A DNA stretch of 64,000 bases from assembly GCF_003610805.1 (NCBI RefSeq), contig NZ_RAPF01000009.1, forward strand, positions 1 to 64,000. The letters run 5' to 3'. A program made the position numbers and the translations under genes. This document shows, in pieces, positions 46,418-57,256 of the stretch; the stretch's first letter is position 1, and each line of letters opens with the position of its first letter. Below the pieces are notes generated by a model, which made no database searches, was not told the DNA's origin, and was given only the letters and a program-made list of their open reading frames with translations. The stretch comes from Altericroceibacterium spongiae. Lineage in GTDB: Bacteria; Pseudomonadota; Alphaproteobacteria; Sphingomonadales; Sphingomonadaceae.

Positions 46418-48325
46418 GTGGCCCTGTCCCCCCAATGGCTTGATGAACTCCGTGCGCGGATCACGCTTTCGAGCGTGATCCAGCGTACCACCAAGCTGCA
46501 AAAGGCAGGGCGCGAGTGGAAAGCCTGCTGCCCTTTCCACAATGAAAACACACCCAGTTTCACGGTCAGCGACGAAAAAGGCTTCTATCACTGCTTCGGC
46601 TGCGGCGCGCATGGCGATGTCATCCGCTGGATGACCGATCAGCGCGGCCTGTCCTTCATGGATGCGGTGAAAGAACTGGCCGAGGAAGCGGGGATGGAAG
46701 TGCCCCGCCCCGATCCGCGCGAATCCCGGCGGGCGGAGCAACGCGCCGGATTGCACGATGTGATGCAGGCTGCGCAGGACTGGTTCCGGCATAATCTGTC
46801 CGCCCCCGAAGGCAAAATCGCCCGCGATTATCTGGCGACCCGGGGGTTCGATCCGCATACGATAGAGCGTTTCGGATTCGGCTATGCCCCGCCCGGCCGG
46901 ACCGCGCTCAAAAACGCTCTGCCCGCTATCGAAGAAGCCATGCTGATCGAAGGCGGCCTGCGAATCGCGGTGGAAGGACGCGACACTTACGATCGCTTCC
47001 GCGAACGCCTGATGCTGCCCATTCAGGATGCCCGCGGCAGGGTCATCGCCTTTGGTGGACGACTGCTCGATTCCACACGAAAAGACGCACCTAAATATCT
47101 GAATTCGCCCGATACACCTTTGTTCGACAAAGGCCGGACGCTATACAACCTCCACCGCGCAGCCCCCGCCTCGCGCCAGTCGAACCGGCTGCTGGTGGTG
47201 GAAGGCTATATGGACGTTATCGCGCTTGCCGCGCATGGCATAGAGGAAGCCGTGGCCCCGCTCGGCACTGCGCTGACCGAGCGGCAGATCGAATTGCTCT
47301 GGCGGGTGGTGGAATGCCCGGTTCTGTGTTTCGACGGGGATGCCGCCGGGCAGCGCGCTGCAATGCGCGCCGTTACCCGCGCACTGCCGCTGCTGCGCCC
47401 CGGCCACTCCTTCGCCATTCTGCGCCTGCCTGCCGGAATGGACCCGGACGACCTGCTGAAACGCGACGGGCGCAAGGCAATGGAAGATTTGCTGGCGAAA
47501 CCGCACAGCCTGCTCGAAACGCTGTGGCTGCATGAAATGGACGCTGCACCGCTGCATTCGCCCGAAGACAAGGCCGGCCTGAAAGCGCGATTGCTGGAGC
47601 ATGTCGATACGATTCAACATCCCGATATACGCTCGCTCTATCGCCGCGACCTGATGGACCGGTTTTCCGCTTTTGCTTTTCCCAAACGCGATTTTGGCGG
47701 GTCACGCCCCCCGGCCAGAGGACAAATGCAACGCGCAAGATGGACGAAAGACAGGCTTCCCGGCCTGCTGCCCGATCATGCTGCGCGGCTGAAACGCGCC
47801 ATCGCCGGCGGCGCGCGCGACCAGCTTACCCAGGCGGTTTTGACCGGATTTATGCGACATCCGCAGGAAATCGCCCGCCATGCAGAGGCCCTTTCACGCC
47901 TCGCTGCGGCCGAGCCTGCACTGGCCCAATCGATAGATCATCTCTTCGAACTGTCAGAAATACTTGAAGAGCAAGGGTCTAATACCATATCAGCATCGAC
48001 AGATATCGTGGCGCCGCCGGATAAAACCCGCTTCTCCTTCCTGATGGAAGGTTCCGATCCGCTGACTGTGCGTGACGATTTGGCCGAAGCCGTTTCCTTG
48101 CTGGTCGAGAGGCCTGCACTCGATTCGGCTATCGCAAAGGCCACCGCTCGTTTCGATAGCGATCCGGAAGGGTCCTGGGCAGAACAGCAAAGGCTCAGGA
48201 AACGAAAGCTGGAAATCGAGTCGCGACTCGGGCAAATGGCTAGAAAGCGTGCCGCCGCTCCGGCGCAGACAGAATCAACGCAGAGCGCTTCTCCGGAAGT
48301 CTCTGACGAACACAGAATGGACTGA
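46418..48325 (+). CDS. dnaG: DNA primase
   Basis: The 635-residue protein has the N-terminal zinc-binding domain ([12 protein letters not shown] with HCFGCG), the RNA-polymerase core, and the Toprim domain ([23 protein letters not shown]). A C-terminal domain for DnaB binding is present but diverged, as usual. It makes primers for replication. Start is GTG, ten bases after the yqeY stop. Confidence 0.95.
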   Translation: MALSPQWLDELRARITLSSVIQRTTKLQKAGREWKACCPFHNENTPSFTVSDEKGFYHCFGCGAHGDVIRWMTDQRGLSFMDAVKELAEEAGMEVPRPDPRESRRAEQRAGLHDVMQAAQDWFRHNLSAPEGKIARDYLATRGFDPHTIERFGFGYAPPGRTALKNALPAIEEAMLIEGGLRIAVEGRDTYDRFRERLMLPIQDARGRVIAFGGRLLDSTRKDAPKYLNSPDTPLFDKGRTLYNLHRAAPASRQSNRLLVVEGYMDVIALAAHGIEEAVAPLGTALTERQIELLWRVVECPVLCFDGDAAGQRAAMRAVTRALPLLRPGHSFAILRLPAGMDPDDLLKRDGRKAMEDLLAKPHSLLETLWLHEMDAAPLHSPEDKAGLKARLLEHVDTIQHPDIRSLYRRDLMDRFSAFAFPKRDFGGSRPPARGQMQRARWTKDRLPGLLPDHAARLKRAIAGGARDQLTQAVLTGFMRHPQEIARHAEALSRLAAAEPALAQSIDHLFELSEILEEQGSNTISASTDIVAPPDKTRFSFLMEGSDPLTVRDDLAEAVSLLVERPALDSAIAKATARFDSDPEGSWAEQQRLRKRKLEIESRLGQMARKRAAAPAQTESTQSASPEVSDEHRMD

Positions 48326-48335
48326 AGCGAGACTT

Positions 48336-50351
48336 ATGGCGTCTGAAGCCAAAACAAAGCAAAACGAAGATGCCCCGCTGATCGATCTCAACGAGGCTTC
48401 CATCAAAAAGCTGATCGCCAAGGCCAAGCGCCGGGGTTACATCACCTATGATGAGCTGAACGAAGCCCTGCCGCAGGACCAGATGTCCTCCGAGCAGATC
48501 GAGGACGTGATGTCGGCGATTTCCGAAATGGGCGTCAATATCGTCGAGAATGACGAAGACGCGCAGGAGGAAGAGGAAGCGGCGGTAGACGACATTGCCC
48601 CTTCCGACGGTAATGACGGGGATTCGCAGGCCAGCCCGCAGAAGAATGTCGCCGAAAAGCCCAAGAAGGAATCGGGCGACCGGACGGACGACCCCGTGCG
48701 CATGTATCTGCGCGAAATGGGTGCGGTCGAACTGCTGAGCCGCGAAGGCGAAATCGCCATCGCCAAGCGAATCGAAGCCGGTCGCGACACGATGATTATG
48801 GGCCTGTGCGAAAGCCCGATCACGTTCCATGCCATCATCACCTGGTCCGAAGCCCTCAATAATGAGGAAATGCAGCTTCGCGAGATTCTCGATCTCGATG
48901 CCATGCTGTCGAAAGAACCGCCGGTCGAAAAAATGGCTGAAGACGCCGAAGAAGATGACGGCGAAATCAGTGAAGAAACCGCCGGCCCTTCCTTCAAGGA
49001 TGACGAGGACGATTCCGACGAGGATTCGGACGAAGACGGCGAAGAAGGCAGCAGCAGCCGCAATGATGACGAGGAAGAGGACAACACGCTTTCCCTCGCT
49101 CAGATGGAAGCGGCGCTGAAGCCCGATGCGCTGGAACGCTTTGCCCGGATCACCGATCTGTTCAAAAGCTTCGAGAAGATTCAGGCTGAGCGTGTCGATG
49201 TGCTGGGCCGCGGGGAAGATTTCCCTGCCTCGCGCGAACAGGAATATGAAGATCTGCGCGAACAGCTCACCGCCGAGGTGGAAAGCGTGCAGTTCCACGC
49301 GACCAAGATCGAATATCTGGTCGATAATCTTTATGCCTTCAATCGCCGTCTGACCGCTCTGGGCGGCCAGATGCTGCGTCTTGCCGAACGCCACAAGGTC
49401 AAACGGATCGATTTCCTCAAGGCCTATATGGGCAATGAGCTGGACGATAACTGGCTCGCCACGGTGGCCAAGAAGGACAAGAAATGGGCCGCCTTCGCCA
49501 CCAATGAAGCCGATGCGGTCGAGCGTATCCGGGCGGAAATCGCCGATATTGCCAGCCAGACCGGCATGAGCCTCGAAGAATTCCGTCGCATCGTGAATAT
49601 GGTGCAAAAGGCGGAACGCGAAGCGCGGATCGCCAAGAAGGAAATGGTCGAGGCCAATCTGCGTCTCGTGATTTCCATCGCCAAGAAATACACCAATCGC
49701 GGATTGCAGTTTCTCGACCTTATTCAGGAAGGCAATATCGGCCTGATGAAGGCGGTCGATAAATTCGAATATCGTCGCGGTTACAAATTCAGCACTTATG
49801 CGACCTGGTGGATCAGGCAGGCCATCACCCGCTCGATTGCGGATCAGGCGCGCACGATCCGTATTCCGGTTCATATGATCGAAACGATCAACAAGCTGGT
49901 CCGCACGAGCCGTCAGTTCCTCCACGAACAGGGCCGCGAACCGACGCCGGAAGAAATGGCCGAGCGGCTGTCCATGCCGCTCGAAAAGGTTCGCAAGGTG
50001 ATGAAGATCGCCAAGGAACCGATCAGCCTCGAAACGCCGATCGGCGACGAGGAAGATTCGCATCTGGGCGATTTCATCGAGGACAAGAACGCGATCATTC
50101 CGGTGGATGCCGCCATTCAGGCCAATCTCAAGGAAACGGTCACCCGCGTTCTCGCCAGCCTCACACCGCGTGAAGAACGCGTGCTGCGGATGCGTTTCGG
50201 CATCGGCATGAACACCGATCACACGCTGGAAGAAGTCGGCCAGCAATTCTCGGTGACGCGCGAACGTATCCGTCAGATCGAAGCCAAGGCGCTGCGCAAA
50301 CTCAAACATCCGAGCCGCAGCCGCAAGATGCGCTCTTTCCTCGACCAGTAA
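48336..50351 (+). CDS. rpoD: RNA polymerase primary sigma factor
   Basis: The 671-residue protein has region 1.1 ([23 protein letters not shown]), 1.2 ([29 protein letters not shown]-type sequence), a non-conserved insert with an unusually acidic stretch (encoded at about 48940-49085), and regions 2 to 4 ([48 protein letters not shown]). It directs transcription of housekeeping genes. The start is ATG 48336, ten bases after the dnaG stop. Confidence 0.97.
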   Translation: MASEAKTKQNEDAPLIDLNEASIKKLIAKAKRRGYITYDELNEALPQDQMSSEQIEDVMSAISEMGVNIVENDEDAQEEEEAAVDDIAPSDGNDGDSQASPQKNVAEKPKKESGDRTDDPVRMYLREMGAVELLSREGEIAIAKRIEAGRDTMIMGLCESPITFHAIITWSEALNNEEMQLREILDLDAMLSKEPPVEKMAEDAEEDDGEISEETAGPSFKDDEDDSDEDSDEDGEEGSSSRNDDEEEDNTLSLAQMEAALKPDALERFARITDLFKSFEKIQAERVDVLGRGEDFPASREQEYEDLREQLTAEVESVQFHATKIEYLVDNLYAFNRRLTALGGQMLRLAERHKVKRIDFLKAYMGNELDDNWLATVAKKDKKWAAFATNEADAVERIRAEIADIASQTGMSLEEFRRIVNMVQKAEREARIAKKEMVEANLRLVISIAKKYTNRGLQFLDLIQEGNIGLMKAVDKFEYRRGYKFSTYATWWIRQAITRSIADQARTIRIPVHMIETINKLVRTSRQFLHEQGREPTPEEMAERLSMPLEKVRKVMKIAKEPISLETPIGDEEDSHLGDFIEDKNAIIPVDAAIQANLKETVTRVLASLTPREERVLRMRFGIGMNTDHTLEEVGQQFSVTRERIRQIEAKALRKLKHPSRSRKMRSFLDQ

Positions 50352-50362
50352 GGCGGATTTTC

Positions 50363-50938
50363 ATGAAAACTCTTGGTTGTGCCATGGCTTTGACCGCCAT
50401 GGCCCTGCCCCTTTCCGCTTTCGCGCAGACGGAAACCGAACAACAGGCTCCGGCTGTGGACAGTGCGAAAATGGCGCTTGCCCGGCAAATCGTCGATCTC
50501 GGTTTTCCCGAGGGGCAGCGTGAAGAGATGTTCTTCGGCGCGATCGATTCGATGGTTGCGCAGATGAACCAGGCCATGGCGGACGAAACCTTCGCCAACG
50601 ATCCGCAACTGAAAGCAAAGCTGGAAGAGCAGAAAGCCGCGATGATCGCGGAAATGAAAACGGTTCTCAGCCGCCACATTCCTGCGCTGATGGATGGCTG
50701 GGCCACGGCCTATGCCGCCGAGTTCAACGAAAAAGAACTGCGCGACATTCTCGCTTTCGTCTCGACCGAAACCGGCAAAAGCTTCTTCATCCGCAATGCA
50801 ATGCTGACCGAACGGCCCGAATTTCAGGCTGCCACCCGGCCATATATGCAGGACGTCATGGAAAGCGCCGATAAATGGCAGGGCGTCTTCATGAAGACCG
50901 TCCTGTCTTCGATGGAAGGTGACGCAGGCAGTCAGTAA
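50363..50938 (+). CDS. Exported DUF2059-domain protein
   Basis: The 191-residue protein has a clear signal peptide (MKTLGCAMALTAMALPLSAFAQ) and a helical DUF2059 domain with AKMALARQIVDLG and YAAEFNEKELRDILAFVSTETGKSFF. The family is periplasmic and of unknown function. It begins 11 bases after rpoD and ends near a strong terminator, so it may be the last gene of the operon. Confidence 0.82.
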   Translation: MKTLGCAMALTAMALPLSAFAQTETEQQAPAVDSAKMALARQIVDLGFPEGQREEMFFGAIDSMVAQMNQAMADETFANDPQLKAKLEEQKAAMIAEMKTVLSRHIPALMDGWATAYAAEFNEKELRDILAFVSTETGKSFFIRNAMLTERPEFQAATRPYMQDVMESADKWQGVFMKTVLSSMEGDAGSQ

Positions 50939-50996
50939 ATCGGGCGGCCGATCTGAAAAGCTCCGTCGCTTTGCCGATATATCGACATAAATGTTT

Positions 50997-51039
50997 AAAA
51001 GCCCGTCCGGTGCCCGCCTGCACCCGGCGGGCTTTTTTA
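50997..51039 (+). terminator. Strong rho-independent terminator
   Basis: AAAAGCCCG and CGGGCTTTT close a long hairpin with an inner CCGGTGC/GCACCCGG stem, followed by a T run. It ends the yqeY-dnaG-rpoD-DUF2059 transcript. Confidence 0.85.
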
Positions 51040-51121
51040 TGGCCCCGTTCTCGCGCCTTATGGCCCTCTTTGGTGCCTGTCTGGCCCCGTTCGACCGGCC
51101 ATTTTTCGCATAAAACAATGT

Positions 51122-51203
51122 CGGGAGCCTTTGGGGTGGCAACCGGCTGGCTGAAGTCCTATGGGAGCGGCAACCGACTCCCGTAACGGAACCGTCATAA
51201 CCT
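51122..51203 (+). promoter_or_regulatory. Structured 5' leader of rpiB-glyA with competing hairpins
   Basis: CTCCCG at 51178-51183 can pair either with the nearby GGGAG (51163-51167, giving a stem extended by CGG/CCG over a CAA loop) or with the distant CGGGAG (51122-51127). The motif GGCAACCG is repeated at 51138-51145 and 51169-51176. A further ACGG/CCGT hairpin lies near the rpiB start. This looks like a regulatory leader; no known riboswitch class is recognised. Confidence 0.45.
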
Positions 51204-51653
51204 ATGCGCATCGCAATTGCATCCGACCACGCCGCTTTCGACCTCAAGAGCGAACTGAAAGAATGGCTGATTTCCGAAGGGCATGAAGTCGCCGATCTCG
51301 GCCCCGAAACGGCGGATCGTGTGGACTATCCCGATTATGGCTATAAGCTGGCCGAAGTGGTCGCCGAAGGGACGGCCGAACGCGGCATAGCCCTTTGCGG
51401 ATCGGGTATCGGCATTTCCATAGCCGTCAACCGCCATCCCGCCCTCCGCTGCGCTTTGGTGTCGGAACCGCTCTCTGCCGCGCTGAGCCGCGAACATAAC
51501 AATGCGAATGCCATCGCCATGGGCGCCCGGCTAACCGGCATCGATATGGCCAAGGCCTGCATTACCGCCTTCCTCACCACCGACTTCGCTGGCGGCCGTC
51601 ATACCGCGCGAGTCGCCAAACTTTCCCAAATTCCGCAGGATGCCGGACAATGA
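51204..51653 (+). CDS. rpiB: Ribose-5-phosphate isomerase B
   Basis: The 149-residue protein has [22 protein letters not shown], the catalytic Cys in [15 protein letters not shown], and [15 protein letters not shown]. It interconverts ribose 5-phosphate and ribulose 5-phosphate. The stop overlaps the glyA start by 4 nt (ATGA), a common alphaproteobacterial pair. Confidence 0.94.
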   Translation: MRIAIASDHAAFDLKSELKEWLISEGHEVADLGPETADRVDYPDYGYKLAEVVAEGTAERGIALCGSGIGISIAVNRHPALRCALVSEPLSAALSREHNNANAIAMGARLTGIDMAKACITAFLTTDFAGGRHTARVAKLSQIPQDAGQ

Positions 51654-52987
51654 GCACAATGACCGCACAGGACACCAATCTCGCTTCTCCCTCGCAGAAA
51701 AGCCCTGATATGAGCCGTTTCTGGACCGACACTGTCGCCGCGGCCGATCCTGAAGTAGCCGATGCGATTGCGCAGGAACTCAACCGTCAGCGCGACCGGA
51801 TCGAGCTGATTGCCAGCGAAAATATCGTCAGCAAGGCCGTGCTCGAAGCCACCGGCTCGGTTTTCGCCAACAAATATGCCGAAGGCTATCCGGGCAAGCG
51901 CTATTATGGCGGTTGCGAATATGCCGATGTTGTCGAAAACCTTGCCATAGAGCGCGCCAAAAAGCTGTTCGGTTGCGAATTCGCCAATGTGCAGCCCCAT
52001 TCGGGCAGCCAGATGAATCAGGCCGTGTTTTTTGCTCTGATGAAGCCGGGTGACACCTTTATGGGGCTCGACCTTTCCGCCGGCGGCCACCTCACCCACG
52101 GTTCGCCGGTCAATATGTCGGGCAAATGGTTCAATGCCGTCAGTTACGGCGTTCGTGAGGACGATCAGCGGCTCGATATGGAGCAGGTCGAACGACTTGC
52201 TAAAGAACATAAACCCAAGGTCATAATTGCTGGCGCCACTGCTTATCCGCGCCTGTGGGATTTTGCGAAATTCCGTGAAATTGCCGATGAAGTGGGCGCT
52301 TATCTGCTGGTCGATATGTCGCATTTCGCCGGACTGGTGGCAGGCGGTCAGCACCCCTCCCCCTTCCCGCACGCCCATGTCGCTACGACCACCACCCATA
52401 AGAGCCTGCGCGGCCCGCGTTCCGGTGTCATCCTGACCGACGATCCAAAGCTCGCCAAGAAGTTCAATACTGCCGTATTTCCGGGGCTTCAGGGTGGCCC
52501 GTTGATGCATGTCATCGCCGCCAAGGCTGTGGCCTTCGGTGAAGCTCTGCGCCCTGAATTCAAACTCTACGCCCAGCGCGTCGCAGAAAACGCCAAAGCG
52601 CTCGCGGCAAGTCTTCAGGACAATGGCGTTGGCGTGGTTTCCGGCGGCACTGATAATCACCTCATGCTGGCCGATCTCTCCTCTCGCGGGGTCAACGGCA
52701 AAGCGGCTGAACACGGCCTCGACCGGGCCTATCTGACCTGCAACAAGAACGCGGTACCGTTCGACCAGTTACCGCCCGCCCTGACTTCCGGCATTCGTAT
52801 CGGCACACCGGCAGCCACCACCCGTGGCTTCGGCGTGGAGGAATTCCGCAAGGTCGGTCAATTAATCGCTGAAGTGGTCGAAGGTCTCGCACGCAATGGC
52901 GATGAAGGCGACGGACAGATCGAAGAGAGCGTCCGCCGCCGCGTCACCGAATTGTGTGAGGCTTTTCCGGTCTATCCGGGTCGTTAA
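51650..52987 (+). CDS. glyA: Serine hydroxymethyltransferase
   Basis: The 445-residue PLP enzyme has [32 protein letters not shown], and the PLP lysine in [16 protein letters not shown]. It converts serine and tetrahydrofolate to glycine and methylene-THF. The N-terminus has about 15 extra residues. nrdR follows two bases after the stop. Confidence 0.97.
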   Translation: MSTMTAQDTNLASPSQKSPDMSRFWTDTVAAADPEVADAIAQELNRQRDRIELIASENIVSKAVLEATGSVFANKYAEGYPGKRYYGGCEYADVVENLAIERAKKLFGCEFANVQPHSGSQMNQAVFFALMKPGDTFMGLDLSAGGHLTHGSPVNMSGKWFNAVSYGVREDDQRLDMEQVERLAKEHKPKVIIAGATAYPRLWDFAKFREIADEVGAYLLVDMSHFAGLVAGGQHPSPFPHAHVATTTTHKSLRGPRSGVILTDDPKLAKKFNTAVFPGLQGGPLMHVIAAKAVAFGEALRPEFKLYAQRVAENAKALAASLQDNGVGVVSGGTDNHLMLADLSSRGVNGKAAEHGLDRAYLTCNKNAVPFDQLPPALTSGIRIGTPAATTRGFGVEEFRKVGQLIAEVVEGLARNGDEGDGQIEESVRRRVTELCEAFPVYPGR

Positions 52988-52989
52988 GC

Positions 52990-53451
52990 ATGCGCTGCCC
53001 CTTTTGTGCGCATGATGACAGTCAGGTAAAGGACTCACGACCGACCGAAGACAATTGTGCAATCCGCCGCCGCCGGCAATGTTCCGGCTGCGGCGCGCGC
53101 TTCACCACCTTTGAACGCGTGCAATTGCGCGAAGTGGTCGTTGTAAAGAATGATGGCAGGCGTGAGAGCTTTCTGCGAGCAAAGCTGGAACAATCGGTTT
53201 CCCTCGCCTGCCGCAAACGCGATGTGCCGCAAGAACAGCTCGACCAGCTTATCTCCGGTATCCAGCGTCAAATCGAAACTCTGGGCGACAGCGAAATTCC
53301 TTCCGGCAAGATCGGAGAAATGGTGATGGAAGGTTTGCGTCTGCTCGACAGCGTCGCCTATATTCGCTTTGCCAGTGTCTATCGTGACTTCAGTGAAGCC
53401 CGCGATTTTGAAGAATTTGCCAGTACTGTGCGCGATGTGGCCCATGATTGA
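52990..53451 (+). CDS. nrdR: Transcriptional repressor NrdR
   Basis: The 153-residue protein has an N-terminal zinc ribbon (CPFC...CSGCG) and an ATP-cone domain ([21 protein letters not shown]). NrdR represses ribonucleotide reductase genes in response to dATP/ATP. It starts two bases after glyA and overlaps the methyltransferase gene by eight bases. Confidence 0.95.
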   Translation: MRCPFCAHDDSQVKDSRPTEDNCAIRRRRQCSGCGARFTTFERVQLREVVVVKNDGRRESFLRAKLEQSVSLACRKRDVPQEQLDQLISGIQRQIETLGDSEIPSGKIGEMVMEGLRLLDSVAYIRFASVYRDFSEARDFEEFASTVRDVAHD

Positions 53452-54187
53452 GCTGCCTAAAGATCATATTCCTGTCTTTGTGCTGGTTCGGCCTCAACTT
53501 GGTGAGAATATCGGCAAGGCAGCTCGCGCCATGCTCAATTTCGGGCTTGCGGAAATGCGCTTGGTAGTGCCGCGTGACGGATGGCCTAACCCGTCTGCCG
53601 GACCGGCAGCATCGGGTGCAGACATTGTACTCGAAAATGCACAGATTTTCGAAACAACAGCCGAAGCGGTCGCAGACTGTGCGCATGTTTACGCTACAAC
53701 GGTCCGCAAGCGCGGCGTAACCAAACCTGTCGTGACGCCAGCTCAGGCCTCTCAGGAGATCGTGAGCCAGCAGGGACGCAGCGCCATTCTGTTCGGCCCC
53801 GAACGCTCTGGTCTGGAAACCGATGACGTGGCCCTTGCCCGCAAAATTCTGACCGTGCCGATCAATCCGGAGTTTTCTTCTCTTAACCTCGCTCAGGCCG
53901 TGATCCTGTGCGCCTATGAATGGTCCCGACATCAACATCTGGTGCAACCGACCCAGGAAGACGTTCTGCCGCCAGCTCCGCAAGAGGACCTGGACGGACT
54001 TATCCGCCATTTTGAACGGCTGCTCGAATCTAAAGGCTATTTCTTTCCCGAAACGCGGACCGATGCCACAAAACGCACGCTACGCGGTATTTTGACACGG
54101 CCGGGCTGGAACCATCTCGAGGTCCGGACGCTGCGCGGCATCCTGTCTTCGCTATCCCGCCCATCACGGGACAGAACAGAGGGTTGA
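53444..54187 (+). CDS. trmJ: tRNA (cytidine/uridine-2'-O-)-methyltransferase, TrmJ family
   Basis: The 247-residue SPOUT methyltransferase has [23 protein letters not shown], the knot motifs LFGPERSGL and [15 protein letters not shown], and a C-terminal helical extension (about 160-245) with [18 protein letters not shown]. TrmJ methylates position 32 of tRNAs. The ATG at 53444 lies inside the end of nrdR; one at 53435 is the alternative. Confidence 0.87.
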   Translation: MIELPKDHIPVFVLVRPQLGENIGKAARAMLNFGLAEMRLVVPRDGWPNPSAGPAASGADIVLENAQIFETTAEAVADCAHVYATTVRKRGVTKPVVTPAQASQEIVSQQGRSAILFGPERSGLETDDVALARKILTVPINPEFSSLNLAQAVILCAYEWSRHQHLVQPTQEDVLPPAPQEDLDGLIRHFERLLESKGYFFPETRTDATKRTLRGILTRPGWNHLEVRTLRGILSSLSRPSRDRTEG

Positions 54188-54223
54188 CCTTCACGTCAAA
54201 CCTGCTAACCGCGCGCCTTCACT

Positions 54224-54263
54224 TGGACGTAACTCACGCCATATGGACGTAACTCACGCCATA
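54224..54263 (+). repeat. Perfect tandem duplication of 20 bases
   Basis: TGGACGTAACTCACGCCATA occurs twice with no spacer (54224-54243 and 54244-54263), in the gap between trmJ and rpsD. Confidence 0.9.
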
Positions 54264-54354
54264 ACAGCATGATGATCGTTCGATTGGCCCCGCATCCCGG
54301 TGAAGCGGTGGCCGCGGCAAACTATCGGTTTGTCGGTGCACTGCCGGGTTGAAG

Positions 54355-54373
54355 CACCGCCAGAGGGGCGGTG
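54355..54373 (+). promoter_or_regulatory. Hairpin in the rpsD leader
   Basis: CACCGCC (54355-54361) pairs perfectly with GGCGGTG (54367-54373) over a 5-nt loop. No T run follows. It lies just before the rpsD ribosome site and may regulate translation. Confidence 0.4.
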
Positions 54374-54395
54374 ACAGCAAATTGGAGTATGACTT

Positions 54396-55010
54396 ATGTC
54401 GAAGCGCAAAAGCGCCAAGTATAAACTTGACCGTCGCATGGGCGAAAACATCTGGGGTCGCCCGAATAGCCCGATTAACCGCCGCTCCTACGGTCCTGGC
54501 CAGCATGGTCAGCGTCGTAAAGGCAAGATGAGCGATTACGGCCTTCAGCTGCGCGCCAAGCAAAAGCTCAAGGGCTATTACGGCGATGTTACCGAAAAGC
54601 AGTTCCGTCGTACTTATGGTGAAGCCGCCAAGATGAAAGGCGATACGGGCCAGAACCTGATCGGTTTGCTCGAACGCCGTCTCGATATGCTCGTTTACCG
54701 TGCAAAATTTGCACCGACCATCTTCGCCGCGCGTCAGATCGTGAGCCACGGCCATATTCGCGTGAACGGTGTGAAATGCAACATCGCATCGCGCCGTATC
54801 AATGTCGGTGATGTTATCAGCCTTGGAGACAAAGCCAAAGAAATGGCTCTGGTCATCGAAGCACAAAGCCTGCCCGAGCGTGAAATCCCCGATTATGTCG
54901 CTGCGGACGGTACCGACAAGGTAAGCTTCACTCGTGTTCCGACACTGGACGAAGTTCCCTATCCGGTAACAATGGAACCGAATCTGGTCGTCGAATTCTA
55001 TTCGCGCTGA
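54396..55010 (+). CDS. rpsD: 30S ribosomal protein S4
   Basis: The 204-residue protein has [37 protein letters not shown], and the S4 RNA-binding domain from about residue 94 ([34 protein letters not shown]). It is a primary binder of 16S rRNA. The gene is alone, outside the alpha operon, as is normal in alphaproteobacteria. A GGAG site precedes the ATG. Confidence 0.97.
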   Translation: MSKRKSAKYKLDRRMGENIWGRPNSPINRRSYGPGQHGQRRKGKMSDYGLQLRAKQKLKGYYGDVTEKQFRRTYGEAAKMKGDTGQNLIGLLERRLDMLVYRAKFAPTIFAARQIVSHGHIRVNGVKCNIASRRINVGDVISLGDKAKEMALVIEAQSLPEREIPDYVAADGTDKVSFTRVPTLDEVPYPVTMEPNLVVEFYSR

Positions 55011-55035
55011 TCGGTTACAAAAACAGGCAAAAGAG

Positions 55036-55062
55036 GGCGGTCTTTCGAGGTCGCCTTTTTTT
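55036..55062 (+). terminator. Rho-independent terminator after rpsD
   Basis: GGCGGTCT (55036-55043) and AGGTCGCC (55048-55055) form an 8-bp stem with two G-U pairs and a TTCG tetraloop, then seven T residues. Confidence 0.85.
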
Positions 55063-55130
55063 ATGCGACTCGTCGGATTTTTGGGATAAATCAAGGAACT
55101 GTAACAATTGGCGGGCATTGAGCCCATGCC

Positions 55131-55313
55131 ATGACAAAGTTTCGTTTCGTGACCCCAAATCGCATCGGCAAATGGTATGCCGACCTCGAACTCGCCCAGC
55201 GTTTTGCACATACGATCGGGGCCGGTTTTCTCGACAGCAGGAGCGGTCGTTTTGTTGCCTATCCGGGCACAAAACTGGAAACATCTTCCGGCGAAACATT
55301 TATCGCCGGATAA
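55131..55313 (+). CDS. Small conserved hypothetical protein
   Basis: The 60-residue protein has TPNRIGKWYADLELAQRFA and GAGFLDSRSGRFVAYPGTKLE. I recall similar short proteins in sphingomonads but know no function. No membrane segment or metal motif is seen. It is just before the convergent tgt gene, with a five-base gap. Confidence 0.65.
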   Translation: MTKFRFVTPNRIGKWYADLELAQRFAHTIGAGFLDSRSGRFVAYPGTKLETSSGETFIAG

Positions 55314-55318
55314 CGCAC

Positions 55319-56443
55319 CTATTTGCGACAATAATCGTGACGGAAATCCGCTGCGAACCGGGCAAAGCGGTTTTCCGCAATGGCCTGACGCATTGCTTGC
55401 ATCAACTGCTGATAAAAGCTGATATTGTGTTCCGTCATCAGCATCGCACCAAGAATTTCACCTGATTTGATAAGGTGGTGAAGATAGGCACGGCTGTAAG
55501 TGCCACAAGTCGGGCACGCGCATCGTTCATCGATGGGGCCGCTATCTTCTCCAAAACGCGCATTACGCATATTAAGAGGGCCATTCCAGGTAAAAGCCTG
55601 CCCGTTACGCCCTGAACGACTGGGCAGCACGCAATCGAACATATCGACACCGCGTTCCACAGCACCAACCAGATCATCCGGCTTACCCACTCCCATCAGA
55701 TAACGAGGCCGGTCATCGGGAAGCTGTCCCGGGGCAAAATCGAGCGTAGCAAACATGGCCTCCTGCCCTTCCCCTACAGCAAGGCCGCCAATCGCATATC
55801 CGTCAAAACCAATATCGATCAGCGCATCGGCACTACGTTTGCGCAACTCTTCATCCAATGCGCCCTGCTGGATACCGAACAAAGCCGAACGAGACGCATG
55901 TTCTCCCCCCGAATCGAAACCGTCGCGACTGCGTCTCGCCCAGCGCATCGACATTTCCATCGAGGTCTCGATCACATCACGCGGCTGATCGGCGCGCGGG
56001 CATTCATCGAAAGCCATGACGATATCGGAATCCAGTAAGCGCTGAATTTCCATCGAGCGCTCAGGTGTGAGCATATGCTTCGAACCATCGAGATGGCTAC
56101 GAAACTCAACGCCCTTCTCAGTCAGTTTGCGCAAATCGGACAGACTCATCACCTGATAACCGCCGCTATCGGTCAGAATCGGGCGCTTCCAGTTCATAAA
56201 CTTGTGTAACCCGCCCAGGCGCGCAATCCTTTCAGCCCCCGGTCGCAGCATAAGGTGATACGTGTTGCCGAGAATAATATCGGCACCCGTCGCCCGGACG
56301 CTTTCCGGTTTCATGGCCTTCACAGTGGCGGCCGTCCCTACCGGCATAAAAGCCGGTGTACGGATTTCTCCCCGTTTCATGGAGATTGTACCAGTCCGGG
56401 CCTTGCCCGAACGCGCGTGAATGGCAAAAGAGAAGCGTGTCAT
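55319..56443 (-). CDS. tgt: tRNA-guanine transglycosylase (queuine/preQ1)
   Basis: The 374-residue enzyme exchanges G34 for preQ1 in queuosine tRNAs. It has [29 protein letters not shown], the nucleophile Asp in [12 protein letters not shown], and the zinc site [17 protein letters not shown]. The ATG at 56443 gives the usual N-terminus [13 protein letters not shown]. The next queuosine gene, queA, lies 3.7 kb away on the same strand. The long open extension upstream is not coding. Confidence 0.95.
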   Translation of the reverse strand: MTRFSFAIHARSGKARTGTISMKRGEIRTPAFMPVGTAATVKAMKPESVRATGADIILGNTYHLMLRPGAERIARLGGLHKFMNWKRPILTDSGGYQVMSLSDLRKLTEKGVEFRSHLDGSKHMLTPERSMEIQRLLDSDIVMAFDECPRADQPRDVIETSMEMSMRWARRSRDGFDSGGEHASRSALFGIQQGALDEELRKRSADALIDIGFDGYAIGGLAVGEGQEAMFATLDFAPGQLPDDRPRYLMGVGKPDDLVGAVERGVDMFDCVLPSRSGRNGQAFTWNGPLNMRNARFGEDSGPIDERCACPTCGTYSRAYLHHLIKSGEILGAMLMTEHNISFYQQLMQAMRQAIAENRFARFAADFRHDYCRK

Positions 56444-56497
56444 CAGGCCGCGCGCATAGGCCGATCTTGCCCGTCGCGCAATCGGAGGAAATTCCCA

Positions 56498-57256
56498 ATG
56501 GAGATAGAACCCTGGCTTTTTGCGGCCCTGACCTGCCTTGCGGTTTTTACAGGCTTTGTCGACGCCGTGGCTGGCGGTGGTGGACTCATTGTAATGCCTA
56601 CCCTTCTTGCAGCCGGAATTCCCCCTCAAAATGCGCTCGCAACAAACAAGCTGCAATCCACTTTTGCCACAGGGATGGCCTGTCGTACTTTTCTCAAAGC
56701 CGGAATGGTCGATTGGCGAACCTACCTGCCCTCCGCGATTATGGTCTTTATCGGAGCCTCGGCAGGCGTACTGGTGGTAAGTCAGATCGACACGTCTGCC
56801 CTGCAACTCATCATTCCGATCCTGCTGCTCGGAGTAGCCGCTTACGTCATCTTTTCACCACGGATGGATGACAATCACGGAAAACCACGCATTTCTGCCA
56901 AAGCCTATGCAGGGCCGGCTGGGGGAATCGCATTCTACGATGGTTTTTTCGGCCCCGGAGCGGGCTCTTTTTTCATTGCAAGTGCTGTTGGCCTGCGCGG
57001 ACTGGGACTGACACATGCCACCGGGCTATCCAAAATGCTCAACTTTACCAGCAATATCGCCACGCTCATCATATGGGGGCTATCCGGCAAAACGTATTGG
57101 GCACTCGGCATCTGTATGGGACTGGCTGCCGCAACCGGCAGCTTTATCGGTTCGCATTCAGCCATGCGGTTCGGCTCAAGACTGATACGCCCCGCTCTGA
57201 TCGTCATCAGTATCGCGCTGACGACAAAGCTTCTCTATGATTATCTCACAGGTTAA
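56498..57256 (+). CDS. TSUP-family (TauE/SafE) sulfite/anion exporter
   Basis: The 252-residue protein has about eight membrane segments and the TSUP repeat signatures [18 protein letters not shown] and [14 protein letters not shown]. Such proteins move sulfite, sulfonates or other organic anions. The ATG follows GGAGGAAA. It ends with a 4-nt overlap with the convergent GGDEF-EAL gene. Confidence 0.88.
   Translation: MEIEPWLFAALTCLAVFTGFVDAVAGGGGLIVMPTLLAAGIPPQNALATNKLQSTFATGMACRTFLKAGMVDWRTYLPSAIMVFIGASAGVLVVSQIDTSALQLIIPILLLGVAAYVIFSPRMDDNHGKPRISAKAYAGPAGGIAFYDGFFGPGAGSFFIASAVGLRGLGLTHATGLSKMLNFTSNIATLIIWGLSGKTYWALGICMGLAAATGSFIGSHSAMRFGSRLIRPALIVISIALTTKLLYDYLTG

Noticed and set aside
48240-50309. 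A 689-codon open frame on the minus strand
   Set aside because: It is antisense to rpoD; the Phe-rich stretches mirror Glu/Lys codons of the sigma factor.
55095-55119. EcfG-like promoter before the 60-residue protein gene (GGAAC-N16-CATT)
   Set aside because: The -10 element differs from CGTT at a key base and the TSS would be too close to the gene to judge.
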